In this document: piece after piece, positions 42,107 through 56,705 of the stretch | Layout of the letters: every line of letters starts with the position of its first letter | Numbering within the stretch: position 1 is the first letter of the stretch | Notes under the pieces: model-generated | Seen by the model: the letters and a program-made list of their open reading frames with translations, nothing else | What the model was told of the DNA's origin: nothing | Databases searched by the model: none | Position numbers and translations under genes: made by a program | Source: Calonectria ilicicola | Taxonomy: Eukaryota; Ascomycota; Sordariomycetes; Hypocreales; Nectriaceae | Assembly (NCBI GenBank): GCA_020809705.1 | Contig: CP085827.1 | Location: 3,472,001-3,536,000 of the forward strand | DNA: 64,000 nt | Direction: 5' to 3'

Positions 42107-43019
42107 ATTTTTTAACTTCTATATCCCTTTAAATAATTAGTATAATTATTATAAATATATAAATTATAAATAATTATAATAAATACCTCCTAAATATATT
42201 ATATATAAATATAATATTTAAGTTACCTTAAAGAATCTATATTTTATTAGAGTACCTAGGTATTATAGAAGATCAATTGGCTTTAATAGTTAAGCTCTTA
42301 ACCTTTATTAATAAATAAGTGTAGAATAAATAGTAAATGAAAGTACTAGATTTAAATATAGAGTAGAGACTTAAGGAACTAAGTGAGTAATAATATAAGT
42401 ATATACTAAATAATTATACCCTAGACTTAAGGTATAAACCTTATAGTCCTAGGCCTTTCTTAATAGGAAAATTAAAGTAAAAAGGCTTAAAAAGAGCGGA
42501 TATACTATATAGATCTATAGGATATAATAATTACTTATTATTTACTTTATATAAAGAATGTATAATAGAAGGAAAAAGGTTCTAAATCTTACTATAAATT
42601 ATAATCTAATAATAAATAACTTAAATAAAGATATTATAAAAAATAATAAATTAATTATATTATATATTAAGGAAAGATTAAAATAAGCTACTAATCTATA
42701 ATTATACTATCTTCTAGGATAGTATAATTAGTATATAAGTTAATAATTGGATATATATAATAGAGTTAGGGAATAGTTTATAAAGAGACTGCTTAAATTT
42801 ATAAAAGATTAAATAGGCTATAACTAGATTCTCTTACTATCTATAAATCTAATAAAGAAATTATATTATAAGCCTTAATAATCCTTTTTAATAGGATTTT
42901 CTAGACTTTATTTATAAAAAGTATATTAACTTAGAGTTCTAAGAGATATAACTAAAAAATAATCTCCTAAATCTATAATAAGATAGCAAGCAATTACCAA
43001 TAGATTATTTTAATATATA

Positions 43020-46000
43020 GAGTGCTATTTATATATCCTTAGATATCTAAGACTTAGAAGATAGGCCTAACTTAATCTACTAGTATTATTATAAGCTAAA
43101 TAAGGATCTAAAGAAGGAAATAAGGTAGCTATGGATTTTACTATAGAAAGTCAGGGAAGTAGCCTATAAGATAGAATAATTATAGCTTTATATATATAAT
43201 AGTATCAAATAGTTAAGGAATGGTTAAAATAAAAGATTATACCTAAAGGCAACCTAAGAAAATATAAAAAAGTTCTAACCTTTAAACCAGCACTATAAGC
43301 ATTTAAGAGACAAATACATATAGAATCAAGAATCTAAAGGAAGATTCTAGAGTAAAAGACCTTAAAACTCCCTACCCTAAACACCTACTAGCAGCAAATA
43401 TTTAAGAAGGGCTTAATAAGAAGCCACTCTACTATATAGTACTCTAATAATAATAAATAGAATTATCCTAATCTTAGATATAATTAATTCTAGTAAAATA
43501 TAAGGCAACCCCTAATTAAGCTAATATAATTAAAGGCATAAATATAAGCTATTAATACTAAAATTAAAGAATTAGATTTCTTAGGAAATAAGAAGATATA
43601 AAGGCCAAGCCTAATACCCTAATATTAAAACTAAAGATAGTCCCTATAGGGAACACTATTAAAGACAGAACGATCATTCTTTAAGCACTTAATAAAGAAA
43701 TAATTAAAGTAGATATAAATATAGGCACATAAGTCAACCTTATTAGTATAAGGCTAGTGGCCAGGCTGAGGCTTAAAAAGGCAGCTAATTAGAAGATACT
43801 AAGTCTTACAAGCTATAATGGGACTAAGAAGCCCCTAGGGCAAGTTTATTAACTAACTTTCTTTCTAATTAACTTTAAAGGATTTCTATAGAAAATTTAA
43901 TAAGCACTTATTAAAATTACTAGATCTAATAGAGCTAGTAATATTCTATTATTTATTAGATTAATAGATAAGAAGGGTATTATTATAGATATAAAGACTT
44001 ACTTATAGAATTATAAACTAATCTTTATTATAAATATAAAGTCTTTTATAAAAGAATTAATAAAGAATAATAAGTAAGCCTAGGTGATGTACATTTATAG
44101 TATACTTATGCCAAATAAATAGCCAATAGCTGCCTTTAGTAAGAAAGTTTAGAAAGAAGAAGTTATATTATTTATAAAATTAAAAAATAATATATAAGTA
44201 TTTAGTAAAAAAATTATAAAAAAATTACTTATATTAAAAGAGGTAGAATATACTATTAATCTTTAAAAAGAGAAAAAGCTATTATATAAACCAATCTACC
44301 CTATTAATAAGAAATAATAAAAGATATTATAGAATTATATTATAAAGAATATAGTAAGTAGTTGGATAGAATCCTTAGTTAATAAAGTAAAAGCGCTAGT
44401 TCTTTTTATATTTAAGAAAGATAGTATCTTAAGGTTATATATTAATTATAAAAGGCTAAATATAATAATAATTAAGAATTATTATCTTTTATTATTAATT
44501 AATAATTTATTAAATTATCTTATAAAAGCAAAGTAAATTATTAAAATAGATCTTTAGAATATATATTATTATATTAATATTAAACCTACTAATTGCTAGA
44601 AGACTGCTTTTTATATATAATATAGTTATTTTCAGTATATAATAATGCCATTTAAATTTACTAATACACCCACTACTTTCTAGGCATACATTTACTAAAC
44701 ACTCACTGGATTATTAGATACATACTATATTACATACCTAAATAATATTATTATTTACTTCCAAGACTAAGACCAATATATATAAGATATTAAAGAGATT
44801 TTGTAAAGGCTACAAGCAGCCTAATTATATACCAAGCTATCTAAGTATGCCTTTTACTAGCAGGAGGTCAAGTTCCTAGGCTATATTATCATATAAGAGA
44901 GGATTAAAATGGATCTAGTATAAGTCCGAGCAATTGCTAAGTAATCTATATTAATTAATTTTAAGGAAGTATAAATCTTCTTAGGCTTCTACAATTTTTA
45001 TAGGAAGTTCATTTTAAAATATTTAAAAATTATAGAGCCTATTATAGCTTTACTTAAAGGTAATAAGAAAAACTATAAAATAGAAGAATTTATATAGCTT
45101 TTAAAGGTATAAAAAATATTAGAAGAGCTTTAATACACCTTCTGCTTAATGATCATTCTTTGGCATTAGAACCTTAAACTACCTATATATATAGAGATAG
45201 ATATATTAGCTAAAGCTATCTTAGGTATATTATCTTAATTATAGACAGACTAATAGCGACTAATCATTTATTAATTGTAAAAGCTTATAAATATAAAGTA
45301 ACACTAGGCTATAAGCTAACAAGAACTTCTAACTATTATAAAAAGCTTAGAGCATTAAAGCTATTATTTACTAGAATTATTTAATAAATTTATATTATTA
45401 ATGGATTATATTGCCTTAGTAGGAGTAATATCTACCTCTATATAGGATCTTTAGAAAAGGCTTGCCTATTAGATATATAGACTTATACTATTTGACTTTA
45501 ATATCAAATATAGGCTAAAGAAAACAAACCTTACTAACAGGCTCTTCAAAAAACCTAATTATATATTAGGTAAAATAGCCTATTATAATATATTACTTAT
45601 TTTAGTAAAGAAACTAGTGCTAGTTAATAAATTATTGCCAGATATATAACAAATAATTACTAGCTTTAAGGAAGAGTATAAAAGTATTTAGATATATATA
45701 CAAGCTACTTAAGCTAGCCTAAGAGGGATTTCCTTATTTCTAGGTTAAAGTTAAGCCTTAGGATTCCTTAACCTAATATAATATGTAGTATATATCTCTA
45801 TAGTTATAATATAAGCTAGAAGAGTAATAGATTATATTAATAGGCACTTAGAGAATACTTAATAAGAAGTAGCTATAAAGAGTTATAAGGACTTACTTAA
45901 AGCTAGGGTTATTAGCCTAAACTAATATATCCTATACCCTATTATAAAGGAATTTATATAAAATAAAATAATATTTTTATTATAATCTTTATATAAGTTA

Positions 46001-47420
46001 AAAGACTTGGTTAAAGAATTGCAAGCTAATAACCAATACTATTAATAAAAGGTAAAAAAGGCTTATAAAGTAGTCAATAAATAAAAGAAGTATTATCTTA
46101 ATAAATAAAATACTCTTTTTTATAAAGGAAGATTAGTAATCCTAGATTAATATATTATAAAGGAAGAAATCCTAAGAAGGCACCATAATAACTCAAGATT
46201 AGAGCATATAGGGGTATATAAAATACTTAAGCTAATTAGCTATAAGTTCTATTAGAAAGATATAGTTAATAATATTAAAGATTATATAATAAGGTATTAG
46301 ATATATTAAGGCAAGTGCTCGCCAAGGTATAAGCCATATAAGCAGTTATAATCACTCCCCTTACCAACACATCTATTCTAAGAAATTAGTATAGACTTTA
46401 TTATAGAGTTATTAAATAGTGCCTAAGCAGATAGTGAAAAATATAATACAATCTTGATTATTATATACTATATAATTAAATATATAATCTTCTTATTAAT
46501 AAGGAAAATACTTAATATAGCCTAGCTTATATAAATTCTCTATAAAAATATTAAATATAAATTTAAAATACTAGAAGGAATTATAAGTAATAGAAATAAG
46601 TTAATTATTAGTAAGTTTTAGGCTAAACTTATAAAAGAATAAGTAATTACTTATTAACTATCTACTATATATTACCTATAAATAGATAGTTAGATAGAAT
46701 AGACTTACTAAATACTAGAAAAATATCTCTAAGTGTATATAGAAGGCTCATTAAATCAATAGGCAGCCTAATTATCTAAAGTAAAATTTATATATAATAA
46801 TAATATATATAGTACTATTAAAGTTTCTTTAATATAAGTACTTTATAGGTACTATTTTAAAGTAATAGTTTATATTTCTAAATATATTAAAGTTAAAATA
46901 TAAAAAATTAATAAACATTTAATAATCCTTTACTAAGTATAAGAATAAGTCTAAGAATACTAGTAATTTACTATAAAAACATAATCCAAGCATTATAATC
47001 AATACTACTAGACTAAGAAATATAAGCCAGAGAATATTATTAAACTATTAATTAAATATTTCTATTTTAAAAATAAGAAATTAATACTATAATTTATTAA
47101 AATAATAATTAAGAAGAGAATAAGGAAGCAAGCATATAAGATATATTTATTAAAGTAATATTAATATATATATAATATGTTCTTAGTCTTATTATTAAAG
47201 TTATAATTATAATCTCAGTAAGCAAATAATAAAGATATAATTACTCTCTTTAAGTTAAAGGAAGAAGAGAAAGAGTAAGAAGTAAAGGAAATTATAAGTT
47301 ATAAGGAAGATAAAGGATAATTATTTTACTAAATTAAGTAAGTAAGCTAGCTAGTAGAATATAATATATAGGAACCTGTTAAGTACTTATAAAATGCTCT
47401 ATAAGTAATATAAAAATATT
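43020..47420 (+). pseudogene. Decayed gag-pol with chromodomain of element B
   Basis: Stop-riddled remnant, order as in chromoviruses. A protease-like block lies near 43705-43775. Reverse transcriptase spans about 44390-44770, with a VDY-type block near 44440, an MPF block near 44648 and the catalytic YxDD at 44735-44746 now reading YLNN, so both aspartates are lost. RNase H follows to about 45500. The integrase core begins with the DFI block near 46390. A chromodomain remnant lies at about 47255-47420 (spaced Y..K...WEP pattern). CAA and CAG codons have become stops, as RIP would cause. Confidence 0.8.
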
Positions 47421-49076
47421 ATAAATAATATAAGTATATATATAAGAAATAGAATAATAATATAAGATAAAAAATATAATAAAGGTATAGTAAATAGTTA
47501 GTAAGATAGTTACTAATTAATATACTTATAAGCATAAATATATACACAAATTACTAAAGTAATAGCTAGAGAGCATTTAATGAAAACTTAGTAATAATTT
47601 AGTAAATAGGTGCTTAGAAAAAGTACTATAACTATAATTACAAGGATAATTACAGAGATAACTATAAAGGCAACCACTATTTTTATTATAATTACAGCTA
47701 ATAGGTAGTAAAGGCATATTATTAGATATAAGCTCAGACTTAGCCTTAGAGGCAGTAGACTCTATAACCTTAGACTCCTTCTTCTTCTCCTAAATATAAT
47801 ATAAAAATATACTAACCACTTTCTATTAAATAGGAGGTTTTCTAGTGTACTTGATAGTATAAATAGGGCTATAATGACCTATAGTAGTAATTAAAGTATA
47901 TAAGACCTTGCGCTCTTATATAATAATAAACTAAAATAAAGAACCCTTTATAATATTAGGAATATAAGTAAACTTAGTCTAATTAAAAGTATTTAGTAAA
48001 TATTTAATAATTATAATAATACTATTATTATAGATATAAAGAAGGATAATAGAGGCTAAATAAAAGTATAAGTTTTTAATATTAATAAGAATAAGATTAT
48101 ATTATAATAAATTAGTAAAATACTTATCAAACATAGAATAAAGGCATCCACTTAAACTTAAAAATTTAATATTATTAACTTATATTAAATAATAATCTTT
48201 TACAATAAGTACAAAGATAGCTATTTATTAAATATTCTACAAACACTAGCTATACTCTTAATATTATTTTTAATATAATACTAAGAATTAGTAGTAGTAT
48301 ATATAGCTTAGTTAAGATACTAGTGGCTAATGTTTATTAAGGGCTTAAGGGTATTATTATTATCCTTATTATACTTAGTAATATTATATATATTAAGTTT
48401 AATTAGGAAATTCTAATACTAGACCACAGTGTTAACAAGCTTCTAGAGAATCTAGTTAAGTTAGCAGCAACTATATATAAAATACTTAATAAAGGTAGAT
48501 ATATTATATTATAAGATTAGCTAGCTTCCTTGTAGTAGATATAATAAATATTAATAGATCTTTAGTAGTAAATAAAAGAGAGATTATTATACTTTTATAT
48601 AATATAATAAAAGTAAGAGTAATTATTTAATAATTATTTAGTAAATATTTAGTTAGTAAATTATTTATAATAAGCAAGTATTATAAAGAGTTAAAAAAGA
48701 AGTAATATTATAAAGATTTAGAGAGTACTTAATAAGGAAAAGAAGAAGAAGATAATAATAAAAAATAAAAATATATATATATATAATAAATAAAATAAAA
48801 AATATTATTTATATAAAAGAATTATAAATAAATATAAAATAAAAAGAATAATAAATATATTATAATATATATCTTATTAAAAGTAAGATTCTTATAGCAA
48901 CTACCCGCCAAATATATATTACATATATAATAAATAATAAATAATATATACTATATAAGTAATAAATAATAAATAATAATAATATATAATAATAATTATA
49001 AATATATAAAATTATTTAAAATAAGGAAACTACTAATAAATGCTTAAGGACTAAGTATTAAAGAGAGAAGGATAAT
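47421..49076. other. Unassigned 3' segment of element B
   Basis: About 1.65 kb between the chromodomain and the 3' LTR, a place where chromoviruses usually have little sequence. The plus strand gives no domain. The minus strand between about 48280 and 47580 shows relatively long stretches where most stops are TAA or TAG (possible former CAA/CAG), with a Lys/Glu-rich segment followed by a Cys/Tyr/Asn-rich part near 47600-47780. It may be a former antisense gene or captured host DNA; it is not assignable. Confidence 0.35.
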
Positions 49077-49250
49077 TATAAAAATAATTAGGATCTTAGC
49101 ATCACTATAACTAGAAGTAATATACAACCTACTTAATCTATTAAAGAATTTTAGCAAGCAATCAAGAAACACTCACTAAGTTAAAGTCTACATACTATAA
49201 TACAATCTGTTCTATAACTCTCAAGATCACTCTGGTCAATGACCCTTATA
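49077..49250 (+). repeat. 3' LTR of B, 174 bp
   Basis: Same length as the 5' LTR and alignable along its whole length; most differences are C-to-T or G-to-A. The start reads TATAAAAATAATT where the 5' copy has TGTAAGGACAATT. Confidence 0.88.
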
Positions 49251-50916
49251 TTAATAAAAAGGATTTTTAATTTATAATCCTTAGATTAATTCTTCTAATT
49301 ATATAGATAGTTAAGTAAAAAATATTATTTTATTCTTTATAAGCTTTTTTATAATAGAATATAAAATAAGTTATTTTAGACTAATTACCTTAGCTTTTAA
49401 TAGATCCTTATAATTAAAGTATATAATCTCTTTTTATTAAATATTCTTCTTTATAATAATATTATTAGCTTTTTATTATTATATAATTAAAAAAATTATA
49501 ATTATATTTTATTAATCTAGTGGTCTAATAGCCTGCTTTTAATCTAAGAGTAAGGAATCTTTATTTATTATTTAATATATAAGTATATTACCTTTAAGAT
49601 TAATATAAATAACTTATATATAAGTATTAATAGTTTTAATTTTATTTTTTATATTAGTAATTATATATTATATATTTAATAATAATTCCTTTATTAATTA
49701 AAGCTTTTTTATAAATATAAGAAGTATATTTGTATATATAATTTCCCTTTTTATATAATCTAATTATCTTAATAAACCATTTACTAAATTAAGCTTCTTT
49801 AGCCTATATTTAAGATTAAAATTAAACAAAAATAATCTATAATTTATCTTATAAGTCTTCCTTTAAGATCTTTTATTAAAACTTTAATAATAATACCTTT
49901 AAAAATAAAATAATTTATTAATATTATAAACTTCTTTAATAGCCTTAATAGATAATAATTTTAATACTTTAAGCTTTTAATAATTATAAATAGCTTTTAT
50001 TATTAAATTCCTTAATATTATTTAATATTAAAAAGCTTTCTTAATTAGTAGACTATTAGATATTATTAATCTTCTATAAGTTATAATAAGATCTTTAAGA
50101 TAGCTTTAGTAGATATATCTATCTTAATATAGGCTTTTAAGGTTGGATTCTAATATTATAAGATGGTTGTTAAATAGAAGACTATCTTTAGTTCTTAGAA
50201 TATATTTTCTTTAATTTTAGTTTAAGTAAGATCTTTAGTTTTATAATTATTTTTATTTTTTTTAAGTAATTTTATTAAAGATTTTATTATTTTAAAATAA
50301 AAAGTATATTTAAAAAGTTTAATATATAATTAAAAATTATATAATTACCTAAGAATCTCCTTAATATTTTTAATATATTATTCTTTTATTTTAAAATAAA
50401 TAATAATATTATTTAAATATATAATAGAATAAATATTTAAAAATTTTATAAATATATAATAAATATAAACTTAAAAAATAGCTAAAATATTAATTAACTT
50501 AAATAATATAATTATATATTTAAAATAATTATATTAAATTCTAAAAGCAATCTTTTATCTATTACTCTTTTTAATTTTAATATAATAGTATATATTATAA
50601 ATATTAATCTTAATAATCTATCTTACTTCTACTAATCTATTTAAAAGATTATTAATAAATAAAAGTAAATATTAATTTTTAATAATAATTATATTAAAAT
50701 CTTTATAATTTATATATAAATATATAATATTATCTTTCTTTAATATAAATAATATTAATATATTAATAATATTAATTAATAATTATATTTTATTATTAAT
50801 AATATTATTTATTATATATATTTATAATATATAATATTATTTAATATTTAATAAATATAATAGATTATATAAAGACTTTTTACTTTTTATAATATTAATA
50901 GAATACTTTATATTTT

Positions 50917-51131
50917 TATAATGAACTAGATTCATGACTAGGGTGAAGCACAAATAGGACTATAATAGACCTCTATTTTTATTACTAAGACTTTAACTTA
51001 ATAAATTGTAGAACTATTTGCCTGCGCTTATTATATAATATTATTGTAGGTATTCTTGCCCTATAGTATCTTATGCTAGTATATATTTAGTATATATATT
51101 TAATTAGTTCTCTTGGTCCTATATTTTTATA
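50917..51131 (-). repeat. LTR2 (3' LTR of A2), 215 bp
   Basis: Begins TATAATGAACTAG and ends TTTTTATA. Aligns over its full length with LTR1 and LTR3, differing mostly by transitions. Confidence 0.88.
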
Positions 51132-51599
51132 ATTATCTTCTTTTTTTAGAGGCTTATTCTTAAGCTTTAAGAGGATCTAGTAGAAGTAATATTACCTTTA
51201 TACTTTATTATTCTATTTTTTATATATTCTTTTAATTTACTTATAGTATTTATATATTAAAGTTATTATATTTTTAAAATAAGCTTTAGATTTTTATATA
51301 TTATACTTTATAAATTATTTAATTTATTTAATTTAATATAATATTTTATTATTATTATTTTTATATATAATAATCTTTTTAATTTTTTACTTATTCTTTT
51401 CTTTAGCTAGCTTTAGTAGATAGATAGTAGTACTACCTTTAATACCTTCTTAAAGTTTAAGTAAGAAGATTAAGAAAATATTATGTATTTATTAATATTA
51501 CTTAGATAGGTATATCTTATAAACCTATTATCTTATTCTCTTAGTAATAGTAATCTTAATAAACTTAGGTATAAGCTTCTTATACTTAAATCTAAAATT

Positions 51600-54500
51600 C
51601 CTTATAAATAAACTAATAATCTATTTTTTCTTATATTTTATAATAATATATTTTTTATTATAATACTTAGCTTATATTTTTATAACTTTTTACTAATATT
51701 ATTAAACTTAAGTATATATATAATTTAAAATTTTAATATACTCTTATATACTTTATATATAAGTCTTTAAGTACTTTAAAGTATACTTAATCATTCTAAG
51801 ATAGTAGTTATATAATACTTATATTGGTAATACTTTAATAATATTATACTAGCTATTATTATAAGTAAACTTGTTCTTAAGGAGTTATATTGCTTATCTT
51901 TTTAAAATTTCTCCTATAAATAACCTTAAGTATCTCTCTAAGATCTAGTATATTTATTTAATCTGCCTATTAGTCTAAGGATAGTAGGTAATAAATAATT
52001 ATTTAATTATTATTTATTTTTTTATTAGTTCTTTCTAGAATTAACTTATAAATAGCTTATCTTGATTACTTGTAATGCTTTTTGATATTTTATATTAGTA
52101 TTCTATATACTTATATAATATTTATGTTATTTAAGTAATAATAAGTATCTTCTTTATAAGTATAAATATAATAAACTTTATTATATAATAGATAATTATA
52201 AGAATAGTATTATATTTTTCTTTATTATTATAGGTACTTTAAGATAATTTTATAATAAAATCTACATTAATTTCTTAAAAGGGGTATATTAATAGTAGTA
52301 AAGACTATAACTTCCTATATAATCTATAATATAAGGTTCATACACCCTAACATACCTAACATCTCAAAATATAATTATATATATCCTCTATAATTCCTTT
52401 CTAATAGAATTTTCTTTTAATAAGTTTAATTATTTTAATAATTTCTATATACCTTACCCTTAGATTATTATAATATCTATAAAGTATCTTAGTCCTTAGT
52501 ATATACTACATTAAAATAACCAATCTTCCCTTATAAAAAAGCATACTATTTCCATCTAAGTAATATACCTCTATATCTTCAGCACCCTATTTAACCTTCT
52601 ACACCTACTATTAATAAAAAGATCTTTAGCCTATAATCCTTAGACTAGTTCTTTTAATTATATAAATAATTAAGTAAAAAATACTATTTCACCCTCTATA
52701 AGCTCTCTTATAATAGAATATAAAATGAGTTATTCTAGATCAACTATTCTAGCTTCTAATAGATCCTTATAGTTAAAGTATATAACCTTTTTTTATTAAA
52801 TACTCTCCTTTATAATAATATTATTAGCCTTTTATTATTATATAATTAAAGAAATTATAATTATATTTCATTAATCTAATAATCTAATAGCCTACTTCTA
52901 ATCTAAGAATAAGGAACCCTCATTTACTATCTAATATATAAATATACTACCTTTAAGATTAATATAGATAACTTATATATAAGTACTAATAATCTTAATT
53001 TTACCTTTTATATTAGCAATTATATATTATATATCTAGTAATAATTCCTTTATTAATTAAAACTTCTTTATAAATATAAGAAGTATATCTTTATATATAA
53101 TTTCTCCTTCTATATAATCTAATTATTTTAATAAATTATTTATTAAATTAAGCTTCTTTAGTTTATATTTAAGATCAAAATTAAATAAAAATAGCCTATA
53201 AATCTATTTTATAAATCTTCCTTTAAGATCCTTTATTAAAGCTTTAATAATACCTTTAAAAGTAAAATAATCTATTAATATTATAAACTTCTTTAATAGC
53301 CCTAATAAATAATAACTTCAATACTTTAAACTCTTAATAATTACAAGCAACTCTTACTATCTAGTTCCCTAATGTTGTTTAGTATTAGAGAGCTTCCTTA
53401 ACTAGTAGGCTATTAGGCATTATTAATCTTCCACAAGCTATAATAAGATCCCTAAGATAGCCTTAGTAGATATATCTATCTTAACATAGGCTTTTAGGAT
53501 TGGATCCTAATATTATAAGATAGTTGCTAAATAGAAGATTATCTTTAATTCCTAGAATATATCTTTTTTAATCTTAGTCTAAGTAAGATCTCTAGTTTTA
53601 TAATTATTCTTATTTTTCTTAAATAGCTTTATTAAAAGTTTTATTATTTTAAAGTATTTAAAAATAAATTTCTAATAAAAATTATAAAAATTAAGGAATA
53701 TTTATATATTCTTATATAAGATTGGTTTTTTTTATTTAATAATAAATTAAACTTATATAGGATCTATTTTAATACTTTTTTAAATAATTATATACTTTAA
53801 AAATTCTATCTTTTATTAATAAAAGGTATATTTAAAGAGTTTAATATATAATTAAAAGTTATATAATTATTTAAGGATCTTCTTAATATCCTTAATATAT
53901 TATTTTTTTATTTTAAAATAAATAATAATATTATCTAGATATATAATATAATAAGTATTTAAAAATCTTATAAGTATATAATAAATATATATTTAAAAGA
54001 TAGTTAAAATATTAATTAATTTAAATAATATAATTATATACTTAAAATAATTATATTAAGTTCTAAAAGTAATCTTTTATCTATTATTTTTTTTAATTTT
54101 AATATAATAATATATATTATAAATATTAATCTTAATAATCTATCTTATTTCTACTAATTTATCTAAAAGATTATTAATAAATAAAAGTAGATATTAATTC
54201 TTAATAGTAATTATATTAAGATCTTTATAATTTATATATAAATATATAATATTATCTTTCTTTAGTATAAATAATATTAGTATACTAATAGCATTAACCA
54301 ATAATTATATTCTATTACTAGTAATATTATCTATTATATATACTTATAATATATAATATTATTTAATATTTAATAAGTATAATGGATTATATAGAGGCTC
54401 TTTACCTTCTATAATATTAATAGAATATTTTATACCTTTAAGAAGTAGTAACTTTATTATCTCTATTTTATTAAATATATACTACTTTAATTATAATTCT

Positions 54501-55350
54501 AAAGATAGTATATTAATATTATTATTAATGGCTTTATTTTCTAAAGCCTTAACTAGCTTTTTTTAATAATTATATACTAATAGTATAAAATATATAAGCT
54601 TTTTTATTATTTTCTATTAATTTTTTTATAATATCCTTAGATTTTATAAGAGAAATAGGTTCATATATTTAATAATAATTATATATATTAATTATAATAC
54701 CTTCTCTACCTATAGAACTATTTAAAAGAAGTAGATTATTAGTATCTTTTAGATATTATACCTTAATAAATATTTTTTAAATCTTCTAAAGCATTCCTTA
54801 GTAATTAATCAAGAATAAAGTCAACTAATATATCTTATATAAGGCTAATATGATTCTATTGTAGCTTTCTAATATAAATATAGCTATATCTAAGGCTAGC
54901 TTTAAACCCAATCTTTATACTAATTATTAATTAATAAGATCTATCTATATATAAATATCTATATCTACTTAGACTTCTTCTTTCTTATAAGTATTAAGTA
55001 TTAATACTCTTTCTTAGATAATCTATTCTAAAGGTAGAAATTTCTTATATATAGTAGCTTTATATATTAAACTTATATTTACTTATTTTTTAATAAGTTT
55101 ATTTTAATAAAATTATTATTAATAATCTAAACTTTAATAATTTTAAAAAATATATTATTTTTCTATTATAATAAATAATAAAAAGAAATATAATCTTCCT
55201 TATTATAAATATAATAAATTAAAAGTTAAATATAATTAAGATTAATAACCTTCTTTATATTATTAAAAGTAATAAAAAAATAAATTTAATATTATCTTTT
55301 AAAAAGATTAATTTAAATATACCTTCTTAACTTCTACCTTTATTTTAATC
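51600..55350 (-). pseudogene. Decayed pol of element A2
   Basis: Reverse transcriptase on the minus strand, with the catalytic motif at 53941-53930 reading YLDN (second Asp lost by a transition). RNase H remnants follow at about 53.4-53.0 kb. Integrase spans about 52.6-51.7 kb, with a VDFI block near 52265 and an upstream zinc-binding-type region near 52.4 kb. Stops are frequent in every frame. The region from about 55.4 to 56.4 kb should hold gag but is too changed to read with confidence. Confidence 0.75.
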
Positions 55351-56490
55351 TTTACTTTAGCCTCTATAATTATTAAAATATTACTTTTAAAAGCTTTCTT
55401 ACTAATTAAGAAGTAATCTTTTAATACTATTACTCTTTTATATTCCTTAATTATCTTAATAAAAATAGGTCTAAAACTACTTAACTTTATTAATTACTTT
55501 ATAAAGCTTTTTAAACTTTATTTTTTATTTTAATATTTCTACTTTTAACTTAAATTATAATTTAAAATAATATTAATAAGCTAAGATAATATTATTTTTT
55601 AAACCTTTAATATTTAATATAATATATAAGGCTATCTATATAATAAAGTACTATTATAATATATAATCCTTCTTCTACTTTAGAGATAGTAACTCATTAT
55701 AGAACTAGCACTTGTATAGATCTAGATTAATATATATCTTATATATAAAAATAAGAAAGTCTTCTTATAAAAAGTCTTAGCTAATAAGCTCTCTAATATA
55801 ATTATACTATTATATCTATAGAGGGTATAAGAACTTAGTTATAGCCCACTCTATATATTATATAGTAGAACTACCTGGCTATAAGCTATTACCAACTTTA
55901 ATAATATAGATCTAATTATTAACTTAAATATCTAATATATTTTTATTAACTCTCTTATAATTATATAATAAAGGTTTCTTATAATCCTTCCTTGGACCTA
56001 CACTAGACTATATAGCTAACTAGTATAATATATCTATCTAGAATTACTATTATTAAGCCTAAAGCTACTACTACTATATTTAGAACTATTTCTACTATTA
56101 AATTATTATAATTATAAAATCTTTTATAAATATTATAATTTCCTTTATATTATATAAGATTTATATTATAAATAATAATAATATTTACTTTTTAATATTC
56201 TTTAAATTTTAAAGTTTTTATTTTTCTAGCTTTATAATTAAAATACTTTTAAAAATTAAAATAAAAAATATATTTAGATTCTTTAAAACTCTACTTTTTT
56301 AAATAAACTCTTCTTAAAGTTCCTATTTATACTTTTAATTATATATAGTTTATATTTATAACTCTTACTTACTACAATAAATCCTTATTAATTTAAAAAG
56401 CAATAATATAATATTAACCCTTCCTAAGCTTTTAATAACTCTACCTATTATATAATATACTAATCTTCTAAAAAAGAGAAATTAAAAAAT

Positions 56491-56705
56491 TATAATAAAT
56501 TAGATTTACAACTAAAGTAAAGTACAAATAGGACCACAATAGACCTCTATTTTTATTACTAAAACTTCAACTTAATAAACTATAGAATCGTTCATCTATG
56601 CTTATTATATAATACTATTATAGGTGTCCTTGCCTTATAATATCTTATGCTAGTATATATTCGGTATGTGTGCTTGATTGGTCCTCTTGGTCCCATATCT
56701 TTACA
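56491..56705 (-). repeat. LTR3 (5' LTR of A2), 215 bp
   Basis: Begins TATAATAAATTAG and ends CTTTACA. The right third keeps more C and G than the other copies (GGTGTCCTTGCC, GATTGGTCCTCTTGGTCCC). The 71-residue open frame that starts inside it is incidental. Confidence 0.88.

Larger units (their letters stand above)
41933..49250 (+). mobile_element. Ty3/gypsy chromovirus B, nested in A1
   Basis: Complete by structure: two 174-bp LTRs and a perfect 5-bp target duplication TTAAT at 41928-41932 and 49251-49255. The A1 sequence resumes without loss on the far side, as shown by comparison with A2. It reads on the plus strand: gag-like region, protease, reverse transcriptase, integrase and chromodomain, all full of stops. 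Total 7,318 bp, longer than A2 because of about 1.65 kb between chromodomain and 3' LTR. Confidence 0.9.
50917..56705 (-). mobile_element. Ty3/gypsy element A2, nested in A1
   Basis: Structurally complete, 5,789 bp, same family and same orientation as A1. LTRs of 215 bp at both ends and a perfect 5-bp target duplication ATTTT at 50912-50916 and 56706-56710. The A1 sequence on the two sides becomes contiguous when A2 is removed, matching A2's own internal sequence near 54437. So the family inserted into itself. On the minus strand the order is 5' LTR (56705-56491), gag region, RT, RNase H, integrase, polypurine tract and 3' LTR. Confidence 0.9.
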
